Shown here in pieces: positions 45,301 through 57,329 of a DNA stretch of 64,000 nt. Each line of letters starts with the position of its first letter. Position 1 is the first letter of the stretch. The stretch spans positions 11,595,818 to 11,659,817 of the forward strand of contig CM119265.1 of NCBI GenBank assembly GCA_051294375.1. Reading direction: 5' to 3'. The notes beneath the pieces are model-generated. The model was not told where the DNA came from and did not search any database. It was given only the letters and a program-made list of their open reading frames with translations. The stretch is from Paraspadella gotoi. Lineage: Eukaryota > Chaetognatha. The translations under genes were made by a program, and so were the position numbers.

Positions 45301-47785
45301 AAATATAAAAATAAAAGAGAGAAAATTTGTTTGTTTTGATAAAACGTAAACAAGACATATTTAATAACTGTTCAGACTCAATTTTAAGCACATCGATGAT
45401 GAGAAGCTGTATATAAATTTTCAGCTTTATACACCCAAATTTAATCATAAAAAAGGCGATCTATAATTTGGAACGCCGATGACAACGACGCCACTTATGG
45501 GCAACAGCGATACAATATCGTCGCAAACGCTAAGCGATTGCGACGATAAAAACATTTTCGAACTAAAATTGATAGGGTAGTGTGGGGTAATACGGAACAC
45601 TTTTGTAAGTACAGAAGGCTTCATATTATAAAATGTGGTACCCCTTTTGTGACCAGAATCTGTTCCTACCAAACTACCTGATCGAATTTCATGAAATTTT
45701 AGAGTCTTAATGACGATATAAATGGAACTATCGAGGCGAATTTTAATATTCAACCCCTGACAAGAGATACAGGGCCCTGGGGGTGGACCCCTGGGGGGCC
45801 AAAAAAACCTAAAATTGTTTTTCATTTTTTGAAATTTTTTTAGTGGCATCGGGTGCATTTACATTTTAAACATATAAAAAAAATATTTTAAAACTAAAAT
45901 TGAAAAATTTTCAATAATTAAGAATAGTTTGAAGATGCATGGTTCATCATTTTACTTCCAATTTTCCTAAATTATTCCAAAACTGACTTGAACAGCTACT
46001 GTTCATGAAGCTAAAAATTAAGGTAAACTAATTAATATGTTTTTGTGGAAAAGTAAACGTCTATACAACTGTTCAATACAAAAATAAAGAAAAAATTTTT
46101 ATAAAAATTTTGACCATTTATTGTCCCTAAGGGTGACCCCTCCGGGGCCCCATATCTCGGCTCAGGGGTCAAATATTGAAATTCGCCTCAATAGTTCTAT
46201 TTATATTCACATAGGGATCGTTCATACTAAATTTCAATAAATTTGGTCCAGTAGTTTCCTCGGAACGTGTTCTGGCCACATAAAAGGGGTACCACATTTT
46301 ATAATATGAAGCTTTCTGTAATCAAAATTTTGACATATTTAAACTATTTAAAAGAAAAATTGTGCATTAGTTAGAAAAGTAGCCTCCAAATAATGAAATA
46401 AAAAAAATCACAAAGTTATTCAATATTCATGAAAACACTAAAAAATATATATATATTCAGAACATACCAAGGTCCCCCCACCCAAATTCCCCCTATACTC
46501 ACCACTTAATGACGGGCCTCCTTCGCACGCAATCTTCTCCCACGGCGTCGCAAATAATGCCTATGACTTCTTCGTCGTCGAGGCTCTGATCCATGTGCCC
46601 GAGATAAATCTTGACCATTCCGATTTTATCTCCGCCAGCGGCGATAACCACGTCGCAATCGTTCCTCGAATGACCTTCGCGGGCACAATTGTAACAGAAG
46701 GGAACCGGCTCGGCGGCTTTGCTCGGGCAATCACGAAAGTGATGGCCCCGCTCACGGCACCGGAAGCACTGCATGCCGCCATCCTCCAACTGGGGACACT
46801 GTCCCTTCTTGTGACCTTTTTCTCCGCAATTGAAGCAGACGGGCGGCTGATGGAGCGGCACCTCTTCCCGACTGCTATTCTGGATCGCATTGGCCCGTGT
46901 GAGGCTGGCCAATGCCGCCTTCCGGATATCTTTCACATCCTTGGCATAATTTTTCTGAAAGTCTTGGCAGCCAGATGTGGCTTGAAAAGTATCGAAGGCA
47001 CGATACTGGCATTCCTCCTCCGAATGCCCCTCTTCGCAACAGTTGCTGCATTGAAGAGGCAGCGCCGCCGTGGCCGAGGTCGCCCGCGGGCACCGGTCCT
47101 TCTTGTGACCCGACAATCCGCAACTGAGGCACATTATATCGGCCGCCGCGTCCTTCCGATCCTCCTCCGTCATCCGGGCGACAGTGTCGGTCGTGTAACT
47201 GAGCTCTCTGACGCTCAGCACGGAGGCCATGGCACGGTCGGCGTCTTCGCGACGCGGGAACCGGATAAAAACTAAGTTTTTATCAGCGTGAGATTTGACG
47301 GCGCTGGGAAAGACGGCGTCCAAGTCCGTCACGGTCGGATTCTTCGTGGCGTCGAAAAAGAGGTCGTAGGTAAAGCGCCGGTTTTTATTCGGCGACCCGT
47401 TCTTGGTTTTGCTGGGTCCGGGGGCTGAACCGGCGGGTTCCATGAAGGTAGGACGGTAGACACCTTCCGGGGTGACGGCGATAACGACGTCTAAGGTGGC
47501 GCCATTAATTGTGCGCTTCTCGAAACGACAAACGTCTGGCACGTCACGGAGAAAACTCTCCGCTGTGGGATACCTAAGAACCAGTATAGGGAGAATGGTT
47601 GGTTAGGACAAACGAGGAGAAGCAAGGCAAGACATTCGGCCAAATAAAACTCACCCGTGGGCGTCGAAATCAAATTTTTGCTGTGTTTGTTTTCTGAATG
47701 TTATACCAAAATCCTTAACAGGGATGAATTTTGAAGGGGCGGAGTCGCATGTGCAACGAACTAAACGTTTTAACTCCTCGTTCAT
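42315..47785 (-). CDS. LOTUS-CCHC-RRM protein (5' block of LOTUS/CCHC/RRM/Tudor gene)
   Basis: Five exons join in phase: 47785-47655, 47573-46503, 43231-43063, 42963-42796 and 42695-42315, about 640 residues. Exon 1 starts MNEELKRL. Across the first junction it reads FIPVKDFGITF...HGYPTAESFLRDVPDVCRF, an OST-HTH/LOTUS domain. Exon 2 carries five C-x2-C-x4-H-x4-C knuckles: CLSCGLSGHKKDRC, CSNCCEEGHSEEEC, CFNCGEKGHKKGQC, CFRCRERGHHFRDC and CYNCAREGHSRNDC. VKIYLGHM (RNP2) and, after the splice, NRFAFVEL (RNP1) form an RRM. Exons 4-5 are proline-rich. The RRM is split by a 3.3-kb intron, and the rebuilt codon (TG+C) proves the join. Exon 5 ends at phase 0, so at least one more exon must precede the Tudor block at 32404. 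By family, a cytoplasmic germ-granule RNA-binding scaffold that could recruit a DEAD-box helicase through LOTUS. The combination is unlike TDRD5, TDRD7 or MARF1. Confidence 0.85.
43258..43525. mobile_element. Tc1/mariner-type MITE, truncated
   Basis: Begins with AAAAGGCTTCATATTATAAA and continues with family text (AACTACCTGATCGAATTT). The far end is missing. It starts about 27 bp upstream of the 3' splice site of the RRM exon at 43231. Confidence 0.65.
44331..44983 (+). mobile_element. Miniature LTR element (TRIM) copy 2
   Basis: LTRs 44331-44562 and 44750-44983 start TATGGTGGACTAAAATCCAC and end CTGTCTCTTCA. After the first comes TTGGTGAGCCCGAC (primer-binding type) and before the second GGGAGGGGGGGA (polypurine tract). 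CTGC is duplicated at 44327-44330 and 44984-44987. A short frame from 44615 encodes MPQPGNALSANNTSGDMPQ. No polymerase. Confidence 0.8.
45300..45560. repeat. Element H copy
   Basis: Contains TTTAATAACTGT, CATCGATGATGAGAAGCTG and AAAAAAGGCGATCTATAATT. Other copies are at 52200-52440 and, split by a hAT, at 53590-53625 with 57253-57310. Confidence 0.6.
45612..46318. mobile_element. Tc1/mariner-type MITE, complete
   Basis: 707 bp between TA dinucleotides. Inverted ends of 37 bp with a single mismatch begin CAGAAGGCTTCATATTATAA and reach GGTACCCCTTTT. No transposase. Confidence 0.8.
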
Positions 47786-48670
47786 TTTATATTTGTTTTC
47801 AGTTTTTTTTTGTTTTTTTTTCTTTTGTTTCTTCTTCGGGGGAGGGAGAATATCAGCGGGAAGCAGTGTATCTATAGAACCTTAAAACGATAAAAGATAT
47901 AAAAATTTCATGCAAAAACGCAAAATAAAATTTAATAGAATAGCATGTAAAACAAATCATTGGTGTATATCAAAAGGTAAATATCAAAGGCAAGAGAGAT
48001 CAGTTTCAACGGAAACAACGGAGAAGCGGCTTTTGAGTGAGATGCAAATAAGGTACTTGTTAAAACCGGTTTAACCCAAATTCTTTAAAAAAGCGCCTAT
48101 CGGATTAAGAGATCGGCCGTTATCGTATTAGGCACCGCCGTTGAGAAAAGCATATCAATGTCTCAATTTTTTTGGTATTTGTTTAAATATAAAAACGGTG
48201 AAATAAAGTATATGTAATCCAACAATGTTTAAAACATGGATTTTTTTTGGAAGTGAACCGCAAGGCAAACAAGGAGGCGAACAGAAAGTTTTTGCAATCA
48301 CTTTCAAAGTGTCTAATTAGTGTACGAAGAACGCACATTTTCTAAAATAGAAGAAGGCGTGGGAATGTAGGGAAAACGAATGCAAAAACTTTCTGCCCAT
48401 AATGTCTTTATAAACCATATATTCTAAGAAATAGATTATGTTTAATGATAATCATAATAATCATTTAGACCATTGGCATAATAGATTATAGTGTCTCTCG
48501 ATTTCTATATATGAATCTAAAAATGATATTACTTGAGTAATAGCAATCATTCCAGACACTATTGGACAGCACAAAATTGCTGTATCATGCAATGAGTCAC
48601 TCATAAGTAATACGAATACCGAATCATCTAATACCACTGATTAGCTTAAGATTAACTACTTATTAGCAAC
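47786..48670. other. Upstream region of the LOTUS gene; no other gene seen
   Basis: Contains a T-rich stretch (47810-47840) and AT-rich DNA. The 5' leader and promoter of the LOTUS gene must lie here, but no clear TATA or initiator can be assigned. The open frame at 48679-49119 lies on the opposite strand, downstream of the LITAF gene, and has no recognisable domain. Confidence 0.35.
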
Positions 48671-49609
48671 GAGATCGGATGTGTCGCAAAAATCTAAAAA
48701 TACAATCGACAAACAATTTGAACGCAAAAGGACGTACAACTATCTGCTTAGGTATAACTAGTTTACAATCCCAAACCCCGATTCTAATAAAGACAGTATG
48801 TAAAGCAGCGTCGGCGAAGAAAGATGAATATTTATTACTTAAGATACAAATCTATGTCAAATATTCTGGAACCTTAAACAACGCGACGCAGCATTTTAGT
48901 ATGAGAACCCACAAGTCGCCACACATCTGTTACTTATTTTTTAAGTATAATATATTGGTTCGAAGATTATGTGCGTACTTGCTTTTAGCGGCAGCAACGG
49001 ACATGCAATATCACGAGAAGCCGTCGGTGAATGATACGTCATTAATTTCCTTTAATTCTATCTACTGCTTTCAAAAAAAAAATTTTAGGTGCATGCAAGT
49101 GAAAAACGAGAAAAAGTAAATAAAAGCCAAGAGTCGGGAGGTTGTGCCCAATTTGTAATAAATCTGGATGAAAAGGGGACAAAAAGCTCCTCACTTTTTC
49201 TTTCCCCCTTTGAATCGAGAGAGATTCTTTTATTCGAAACTGAATCGAAAAATATTCGTCAAAGACTACGTAATAATAATATGCCATTTATTTTTTTGGT
49301 GGAAAAAATGATAATCGAGATCGCCCCTCTCGCCCAATTATTTGTTTGCTCCGTTTTCTTTCAGAAAAAAAAAAAAGTTTCAAACGACATCACAGGCTCA
49401 ACTTTTTCTTTTTCTCTCTTTTTTGTTAGTAAAAAGCAGAAGCGGACCACTTCCCCCCCCAATCGGTTGAAACAAATTTCTGTAGTATTTTTTTTCTTGA
49501 TGAAAATAACTAAAGAAAAAAAATTATTTCCAATTTTTTTTCTATCTACCGAGACTCGCGGCCGGGTTTTAAATGAGAGGATGGCTTCGTCATCCGTGGC
49601 CACCATTGG

Positions 49610-51086
49610 TTACTGACATCCGCAGCAACCTCCGTTGTCGATGGTCGCCGCCCGTTCGTGAATGACGGTGCCGCATTTGGGGCAGATGTGGCGCCGATCG
49701 CGCGGCCACTTAAGGCAGAAAGGCAATAAGCAACCTCCTGCTTGACCAAAGACCGGAATCAAGCATAGCAAGCAGCACCAGATTTCTGGAAAGGTATGAA
49801 AATTTTAAAGAGAAAAAAATTATAACTCGTACTAAACGTTTCGTAATCCGTTATATAAAAATAAGTTCTCCAAAAATTGTTTTGGCCCACAAATAATTCA
49901 TCATCAGAGAAAAGTTTCAAATAGTATAATTAACTATAAATAACCAATAGAAAACGTGATCACAGCAATTTTTAATGATACGTACTGGTACAAACGCCCG
50001 CCGTGTAATCGATTTTGGTCGAAACCTCATTCTTGCACTTGGGACAGGTCTTTTGCAGCGGCTCGTCGCCGAACTCCTCGTCTTCCTTTCGCTTCTTCCA
50101 TTCCTCAAGACTCGGCGGCTGCACCGATGGTCGGCGATGAGTCACCTAGCAACCGAGGTAAACCAAAAAAACCCTTAATTTTACAAGTTAATGAGGAAAG
50201 AGTCCAGAGATGCGGTGACGATGATACGAACATCGAAAAAATATATTTTTATAAAAATAAAACAATGTATAATGCTACCTACAACAAATTCAAGTTTCGT
50301 TGCAACAATTAAGATAATAAACACGATCAATTTAATCAATTATATCAAAAACAATATAGTATTCAAAATATAATCTTATAAATATCAAATAGTAATTAAA
50401 AACTTAATTACCTTTTAATAAATTATCGTTGTAGACAAAAAAAATATATGGTGAATACTATAAAAGAAAAGCTGCTATTATAAAATGTACTAAGAAGCAA
50501 AAAGACGACGACAAATCGGCTTGGCTACAACTAAGAGGAAATAATCTTCCGATTATGGGCTTCGAGGCGGTCGGTGGATTAGGGACCGGTAGGAAAAGTA
50601 CTTTTGTTAAATGAATCGGATTCACTACACTTGAAACTTAATAGAAAGAAAAAGAAGGAAAAAGATCGAGAAAGAGAAAAGATTTACCAAGAATTCACAA
50701 AAGCACCAAGCGTCTCATTTGAGTCGCAACCAATTCAATCGCTCGGGTCCTATCCAAAAAATATTTGAGAAATAAAACTGAGCCAAATTAAAATTTTGGA
50801 AATAAATGGAGACCAAGGCTAAGGGAAGGATAAAAAAAAAAGTAGGTGGCCAAAAATTTACGACCTTTCATTTCATCTTTCTCTGTAAACAATAAAGAGA
50901 AAAGTGAGTGATAGAAAACAAAACAACAAAAAAATTTAATCGAAAGAGATTTGGGTTTCATTTGAAAAAATTAAAGAATTATGAAGACGACGACGGGTGG
51001 AGGCGGTCAGCTTGAGGAGCAGCAAAAGAGATGGAAAAAGCGATTCGGAGGTAAAGGTTACTCACCTCGCGAGTGCACTGAACCAT
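49610..51086 (-). CDS. LITAF-domain protein
   Basis: Three exons join in phase: 51086-51066, 50145-49986 and 49785-49610 (stop TAA), giving 118 residues. The second junction splits a lysine codon (A+AA). The product starts MVQCTRE, then PPSLEEWKKRKEDEE. The LITAF domain follows: TCPKCKNEVSTKIDYTAG, a hydrophobic cysteine-rich stretch WCCLLCLIPVFGQAGGCLL, then HICPKCGTVIHE. The two C-P-K-C knuckles bring the zinc ligands together while the central hydrophobic segment dips into the membrane. The protein ends in GGCCGC, possible acylation cysteines. LITAF-like proteins are monotopic membrane proteins of late endosomes/lysosomes. It is short, and the N-terminal tail lacks the PPxY motif seen in vertebrate LITAF. 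The start ATG has a good context (AAAATGG). Exon 2 begins at phase 0 and can also accept the distal exons at 58.1-58.3 kb. Confidence 0.88.
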
Positions 51087-51179
51087 TTTAGCAAGACGAG
51101 AAAAGGAGCGTGATATAACTGTTTATCAGCAAAGGGACTCGTAGTATATTTAAAAAAAAAATTAAGTTGAAATTCTAAA

Positions 51180-51300
51180 AAAAAATCTTAAAAGCATAAG
51201 GATCGTCGCAATCGCATAAAAAAATCTTAAAAGCATAAGGGATCGTCGCAATTGCATAAGAAAAATCTGGATTGACAATAAATTTTGATACTAAAAAAAA
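51180..51300. repeat. Dispersed short motif, two tandem copies
   Basis: AAAAGCATAAGGATCGTCGC occurs here twice and again near 24835, 43535, 60978, 61035, 61080 and 61567, usually beside GA or A-rich tracts. Probably the end of a dispersed element. Confidence 0.6.
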
Positions 51301-51329
51301 TCAAATTTGAAAAAAAAAATTAATTTATA

Positions 51330-51500
51330 AACAGAAAGAAAAAGAAGAAAAGAATAAATAAAGAATAGAAAAGAAAGAAAGGAAAAAAAGAATAGAAAGG
51401 AAAGAAAGAATAGAAAAGAAAGAAAGGAAAGAAAGAATAGAAAAGAAAGAAAGGAAAGAAAGAATAGAAAGGAAAGAAAGAATAGAATGGGGAAAAAAAA
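51330..51500 (+). repeat. Polypurine minisatellite
   Basis: Repeated AAGAAAGGAAAGAAAGAATAG units, pure purine apart from the single T in each AATAG. Confidence 0.85.
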
Positions 51501-51949
51501 GAAAATTAATTTATAAACAAAGAAAAATTCTATTTTGCGATTGTCAATTTACAGTTACAGTTTAAAAAAAAAAATTTTTTTTCATTGTCAAAAGAATAAA
51601 TATAAAACAGTAAAATAACTTATTTTCAAGTTTAATTTTTAGCAAGTGCTAAGACTGGAGTAACATTATTGAAGGTACTTTTGTTTTACTTTAAGCACGC
51701 ATAAGCGAGCAGTTTGATCGAATGCGACCTCTCTAAACACTGTCAGCATTCCCAGACAAAGACAAAGACAAGACAAAGTGAAACTTGAATCAGACTGACG
51801 AAGTGAAGTAAAGACTAAAGTGAAATAAAAACCCGATGTTACTATAGCAAAATGATAACATGCACGAATGCGATGCCTAATTTTACGAGTTCAATCCCAA
51901 TTCAATTTTTTTTTTAAATAAAAACACACAGAGAGAGAGAGAAAAGAAA

Positions 51950-52110
51950 GAAATCAAATGGCAGCAGCAGAAGCAGCAGGATAAAAGAGAGAAAAAGAGA
52001 GAGCCCCTGCAGAGCCAGCTGCAGACTCAAAAGGCAGCAGCAAAAGCAGCAGGAGAAAAAAGAGAAAAAGAATAAGCCCCTGCAGAGCCAGCTGCAGACT
52101 CATTTTTTTC
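51950..52110 (+). repeat. Two-copy GCAGCAG-rich repeat
   Basis: GGCAGCAGCA...AAGCAGCAGGA followed by CCCCTGCAGAGCCAGCTGCA occurs twice, about 68 bp apart. A diverged relative lies near 53355-53470. Confidence 0.7.
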
Positions 52111-52179
52111 CCCTATGATTAAGAATCAGTGAATAGGGAAAAGAGAGAGGGAGAGAGACATGTAATTAAAAGAAAAAAG

Positions 52180-53250
52180 AGAGAGAGAAATATGAAAATA
52201 AAAGAGAAAATTTGTTTGTTTTGATAAAACGTAAACAAAACATATTTAATAACTGTCCAGACTCAATTTTAAGCACATCGATGATGAGAAGCTGTATATA
52301 AAATTTCAGCTTCATAAACCCAAATTTAATCATAAAAAAGGCGATCTATAATTTGGACGACGACGCCGACGCCACTTATGCGCAAAAGTGTTACAATATC
52401 GATTAGCGATTGCGATTGCGATTGCGACGATAAAAATATAGATCCATGATAAACTTTGATACGAAAAAATCGAATTTGCTACTTGAAGACCAAGTTATTT
52501 ATAATATTAACTTGGCTTAAATATAAATAAAAATCAGCTTAGAAGTATAAAAACAATAGGAATATCCAATGGCAGATGAACAAACACTCAAACAGACACA
52601 AAAAATTGGATAAAATAGAATTAGAGCCAAACTTTGTCAATGGGGCGGGTCATAAGTTTGATTTGGGAACCTTCCCAAATGAAACTTCATACATTTCTGA
52701 AAAAGCTTTCAATGGACCAAAATTTTCTAAAATGGCTAAAAGCACTAGTAATTAATTTTTTAATATTTATTTATAGATAGAAAATGTCAAAAATTTTTTT
52801 TTGAATTTTTTATTTTTAAAAGCAGATTCAGATAGCTTATTAAAAGTTGTCTATACAAAGTATAATTCTTTTTTCAATATTTTGATGATAAGTGGGTCAA
52901 AATTGGGAAAAACCTGAAAAAATCATCCTCATCATCCGATGATTTTAATAGTTTTTGCTAATTTTTAATAATAAAACATCAAAATTTTAAAAAGTTGTAA
53001 TTACATTTTTTGTTTAACTTTTTGAGCTCTATTAGAATCACTTCAAAAATCTTAAAATATCTAAAAAAAATGTTTGACCTTATATAGCAATATATAATAA
53101 TTTTAATTAACAAATTACTCATGGTTCGGAACATTTTTGCAAAAAAATATTTTAACACAATAACTAATACTAATTATGGATTCGTTTAATGCTGTTCCCA
53201 TTAAAATTTAAATTTGGTCGACTACCGCTAATAGAATTGTAGCTTGTGGT
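52180..53250. repeat. Element H plus adjoining repeat I
   Basis: Element H text (52200-52440) is followed by repeat I (52620-53210), with ATTCAGATAGCT and AAGTTGTCTATACAAAGTAT. The same order recurs at 57253-57310 and 57330-57890. Confidence 0.6.
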
Positions 53251-53633
53251 TTAACAAAATATGAGATACTACGATTTGAAATAAAATTAAAAATTAAATA
53301 AAAAAGAGAGAGAGAGAGAGAGAGAAAGAAAGAAGCCAAATCGTTTTTGGACGAATCAGCAGCGGCAGCAGCAGAGACAGCCAGAAAAAAAGAAAGAAAT
53401 CAAAAAGCAGAAGCAGCAGAAGAAAAGAGAAAAAGAAAGAGCCCCTGCAGAGCCCAAATCGTTTTCGAATCAGCAGAAGAAGCTGAAGAGTCGTTTTTTT
53501 CGATGACTGGGGAAAAGAGAGAGCTACATATAATTAAAAGAGAAAAGAGAGAAAGAAAAGGAGACATAAAAATAAAGGAAATTTGTTTGTTTTGATAAAA
53601 CAAACAAAATGTATTTAATAACTGTCCTCACCC

Positions 53634-56600
53634 CAGGGATGTGGAGCCGACCTAATTTTGTCTCGGCTCCAGCTCCGGCTCCAGGCCAAATTTTTTTCCG
53701 GCTCCGGCTCCAAGCAAAATTTTTTTTCGGCTCCGGCTCCAGCAAAAATTTCAACTCGGCTCCGGCTCCAACTCCGGCTCCATTACTATATATATAATTA
53801 AAATTTAAGAATTTAAATATTCAGAATATATTCTTTTAATCATATAATTTATATTTTGATTATATTTAATATTTATTTTATATTACAATATATAATATAT
53901 TTTAATATTAAAAATATATTATATAATTAAAATTATTTTTAAAAATATTAGAATAATAAGCAAAATATTTTTTTATTTTTTGGTGATATCCTCACTCTTT
54001 GGTAATTTAACTGTGAATTATATTTAGCATTCTCGTTAAAGTGATTTTATTTAAAACTCAGATTATGGTTAGGGTTAGGGTTTTAAGGTTAGATTAGGGT
54101 TGAGTTGGTTTGGTTTAGGGTTAAGGTTGAGTTGGTAATAATTAGGGTTAGGATTGAGTAGTTTAGGGTTAGGGTTAAGGTTGAGTAGTTTAAGGTTATG
54201 ATTAGGGTTAATGTCAATTTTAAGGTTAAGATAAACAAGAAGCCGGCATTAGGGTTAAGGAAGGTACTGGCAATGGATATTAGGGATTAAAGTTGATTTA
54301 CGTATATATGAGGGAGGCCCGGTCCCGGGTTAAGGTTAGGGTAACGAGAGAGGCATGGAGTTGAATGGGAGGCCTGGGTTAGGGTAGGGGGAGAGGCTTA
54401 CTGTTGATGCATCAAAGGCGGTTAGGGTTAGGGTTGAGGAACAGAGATATATGGGAAGCCCAGGCCCGGGTTAGGGTTAGAATTGGGAGAAAAGCATGGA
54501 GTTGAACGGGAGGCTTGGGTTAAGAGAAAAGTCCATGGTTGATGCATCGAAGGCAGTTAGGGTTGGGTTGAAGCACAGAGATGTACTGGAGGCTAGGGCC
54601 AAGGTTAGGATTAGGGGAGAGGAATGGAGTTGAACAAGAGGCCCGGGTAAGGGTTAGGGTTAGGAAAGCCCACAGATGGGTTAAGATTGAGGCATGGAAA
54701 TGTATGGGAGGCCTAGGCCTGGGTTAGGGTTGGGGAAAAGCATGCAGATGTACGGGAGACTTGGGTTAGGGTTTAGTTTTAAGGGAAAAGCCCATAAGTG
54801 ATGTATTTATCCCCATGTCTCAACTTCAGCTACAAGCTTTTCCTTTAACTTGCGCCTTTAATTATATTTATTACTTTTATTACTGGCAAGGTCACCAGTG
54901 AGGGTATTGGCGACACAACCAGGGCTTTGCTGATATTGCCATAGTAAAGTCGCCAACTAGAACAACAATTGTGTTTCATGCGTGAATTGCCGGCAACATT
55001 GCTATTTGAATAAACTACAACCTAGAGTTTGGGTTAAAGCTCAGAAATAAACAAAAAGCCTGGGTTACAAGGTGACATACAACAGCCCGTTGCTAAAAAA
55101 ATATTGTCATTTGCAAATTTAAGAAGATATTTTTAATCTAAAAGATTTTTTCTATAGTAAAAACCTAAATCATTTATATATCCAAATTTTATATTGATTG
55201 GTTATGATTTGACTTAGCAATGACCAGGAAAAAGTTGCTTTAAAAATTGTCTTTCATTTTAAAACAAATCTTTTCAATTTTTTTTGTCTAACTTTATAAA
55301 CATTTTTTAAAAAACTTTTACATTCTTTTATTTTTTTTAAAAATTATTTAGAGAGAAATGAAAATTTATTATTTGACAACAATAATTTTGTTTTTTAACT
55401 TTAGAATTGGAAGTATACGTTTCCGTGAGCTGCCTAATCAGGTGACGTTTCGTGACGTCTGTGCGATCGTCTTACGCATTTATTACAGTACTCAAGTATT
55501 TAAAAACTGAAAACGTTTGTGAATAAATGTCATGATTGAGAAGCGACTGATGAGATGGGGTCCTAGAGTGGACATATCACGATTCATAAAATAAAACAAA
55601 ATCATTGTTATCAATACAAAATTTTTGTTTTCTCTCCAAATAAATAATCTTTAAATAATAAAAAGGTATCAATGTTATATCTTCTGAAAGCCTTTAAAAA
55701 ATTTGATAAGAAATAATATATGTAATAATTAAAGACAATAAGAAATAAGCCTACAGACTATTTAGTGTTTAATTAAGATAATCCAAATTTGAAATAATAA
55801 AATCCTAAAATAATTTTTTTAATATCTGACCTATAAAAAATCTTAGAAAAACTAAATTAAAATAACTAACAATCATTTAATAATTATTCAAAAACTGCTC
55901 TTTAAAAATTTTTAATTTAATAATTATCTTAAAGCTAGATAGGCTAATTTTAATATTACAGTATTTTTAATTATGTCAATCTCTTATATTTTTAGGAGCT
56001 TTCAGAAGATATTAATATTGATACCTTTTATATATAAAGTTTTGTAAAAAAATAGTTAAAAAGTTAAATAAACAGATTGAAAAAAAAATGGAGTTTTAAA
56101 ATAAAAAATAATTTTGAAGACAATTTTCTCCGCTCAGCTCCAAATCAAATTAAAACCAATAAATATAAAATTTGGATAAATAAATGATTTAGGTTTTATT
56201 ACAGAAAAAAGATTTTCAAATGAAAAACAATTTTACAAATTTGCAAATGACGATTTTTTTAGCGGCGGGCTGTTGTGTGTCACCTTGTAGGGTTAAAATA
56301 CTAGGGTTAAGGTTTTAGCTTGGCATGAGATAAAAGGTTAGGGTTAGGGCTAAAAAAATAGCCTGCTGTAAATGATGTAAGATTGTAAATAAGATAAATT
56401 AATTAGGGTTAAGGTTTTTATTAGGGTTCATTCAGGGTGAATGGGAAGGCTTATTATATCCCCATTATTCCTGGCCAGTCCCTTTTCAAACCCTAAACTT
56501 GGCCAATGCTTTTTGTCTATCACTTAGTCCGACCTTAATATAAAAAGATTGATAGGATGCCCGAGTATGGTTATTCCTTTCAGGCATATAATATACCTAT

Positions 56601-56784
56601 GTAAAAGAAGTAAACTAATATGATAAGTTTATGGTATATTTTTGAATTCATTTATAAAAAAGTTAAAAATAAAAAAAATAATATTAATTTAGTTTTTTAT
56701 CTTTTAAATGAGATATCTTTCAACCATATGTAACAAAAATTATATAAAAAGTATATAATATAAAAAAATTAGTAAGCAAAATAA

Positions 56785-56818
<34 letters not shown>

Positions 56819-57244
56819 TGTTCAAAATATATTATTGAAAAGCTTTGCCTTTAATCAGTCTACAAATGGTTTTCTGTATTAAGTAAGCCAAAGCATATTA
56901 AAGGATAAATTTTACTTCATAAATAAGTATTTAAAAAAAATTTAATAGATTAAAAAAAAAAGAATTATTATTTTATTTACTTAATCTTATGTCTAATAAA
57001 TATATGATATTATATAAATTATAAAAATCAGTATTATGTTTTTTTAAATATTTTTTTTAATTTAATAATCATAATCTTATTTTATTTTTATGGAGCTGGA
57101 GCCGGGCATTTTTATTTCGGCTCCGGCTCCAGCTCCGGTCAAAAATTTTTTTCGGCTCCGGCTCCAGCTCCGGCCAGATAAAAATTCTGGCTCCGGCTCC
57201 GGCAAAAAAAGCTCGGCTCCGGCGGCTCCAGCTCCACATCCCTG
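53634..57244. mobile_element. Complete hAT-type element carrying telomere-like arrays
   Basis: 3611 bp bounded by CAGGGATGTGGAGC and GCTCCACATCCCTG. The 8-bp target CCTCACCC is duplicated exactly (53626-53633 and 57245-57252). CAGGG ends and an 8-bp duplication are hAT hallmarks. Subterminal GGAGCC repeats occupy both ends. 54060-54780 holds degenerate TTAGGG blocks alternating with a repeat containing GGGAGGCCTGGGTTAGGG. It interrupts a copy of element H. No transposase frame, so non-autonomous. A truncated inverted copy lies at 18661-21184. Confidence 0.85.
54060..54780 (+). repeat. Degenerate TTAGGG-type interstitial repeats
   Basis: Many GGTTAGGGTTAGGG runs mixed with GGTTAAGG, GTTGAGTTGG and longer units. 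They lie inside the hAT element, so they arrived by transposition and are not evidence of a chromosome end. Confidence 0.8.
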
Positions 57245-57329
57245 CCTCACCCAATTTCAAAGACCTCGATGATGAGAAGCTGTATATAAATTTTCAGCGT
57301 CATACACCCAAATTTAATCATCAAAAAGT

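Noticed and set aside
46595-47275. 226-codon plus-strand frame
   Set aside because: It is antisense to the zinc-knuckle exon, whose five CCHC motifs and splice phases are decisive.
48679-49119. 146-codon plus-strand frame
   Set aside because: No domain, skewed composition, and it lies opposite the likely 3' end of the LITAF gene.
50982-51064. Plus-strand start exon reading MKTTTGGGGQLEEQQKRW with a GTAAAG donor
   Set aside because: It overlaps LITAF exon 1 and its intron in antisense, and no partner exon in phase was found. Kept only as a weak possibility.
54060-54780. True telomere or subtelomere
   Set aside because: The TTAGGG-like blocks are degenerate and enclosed by hAT ends with a target duplication; single-copy genes lie on both sides.
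57069-57272. Glu/Pro/Arg repeat proteins (also near 18651 and 53524)
   Set aside because: They are translations of the subterminal GGAGCC repeats of the hAT element.
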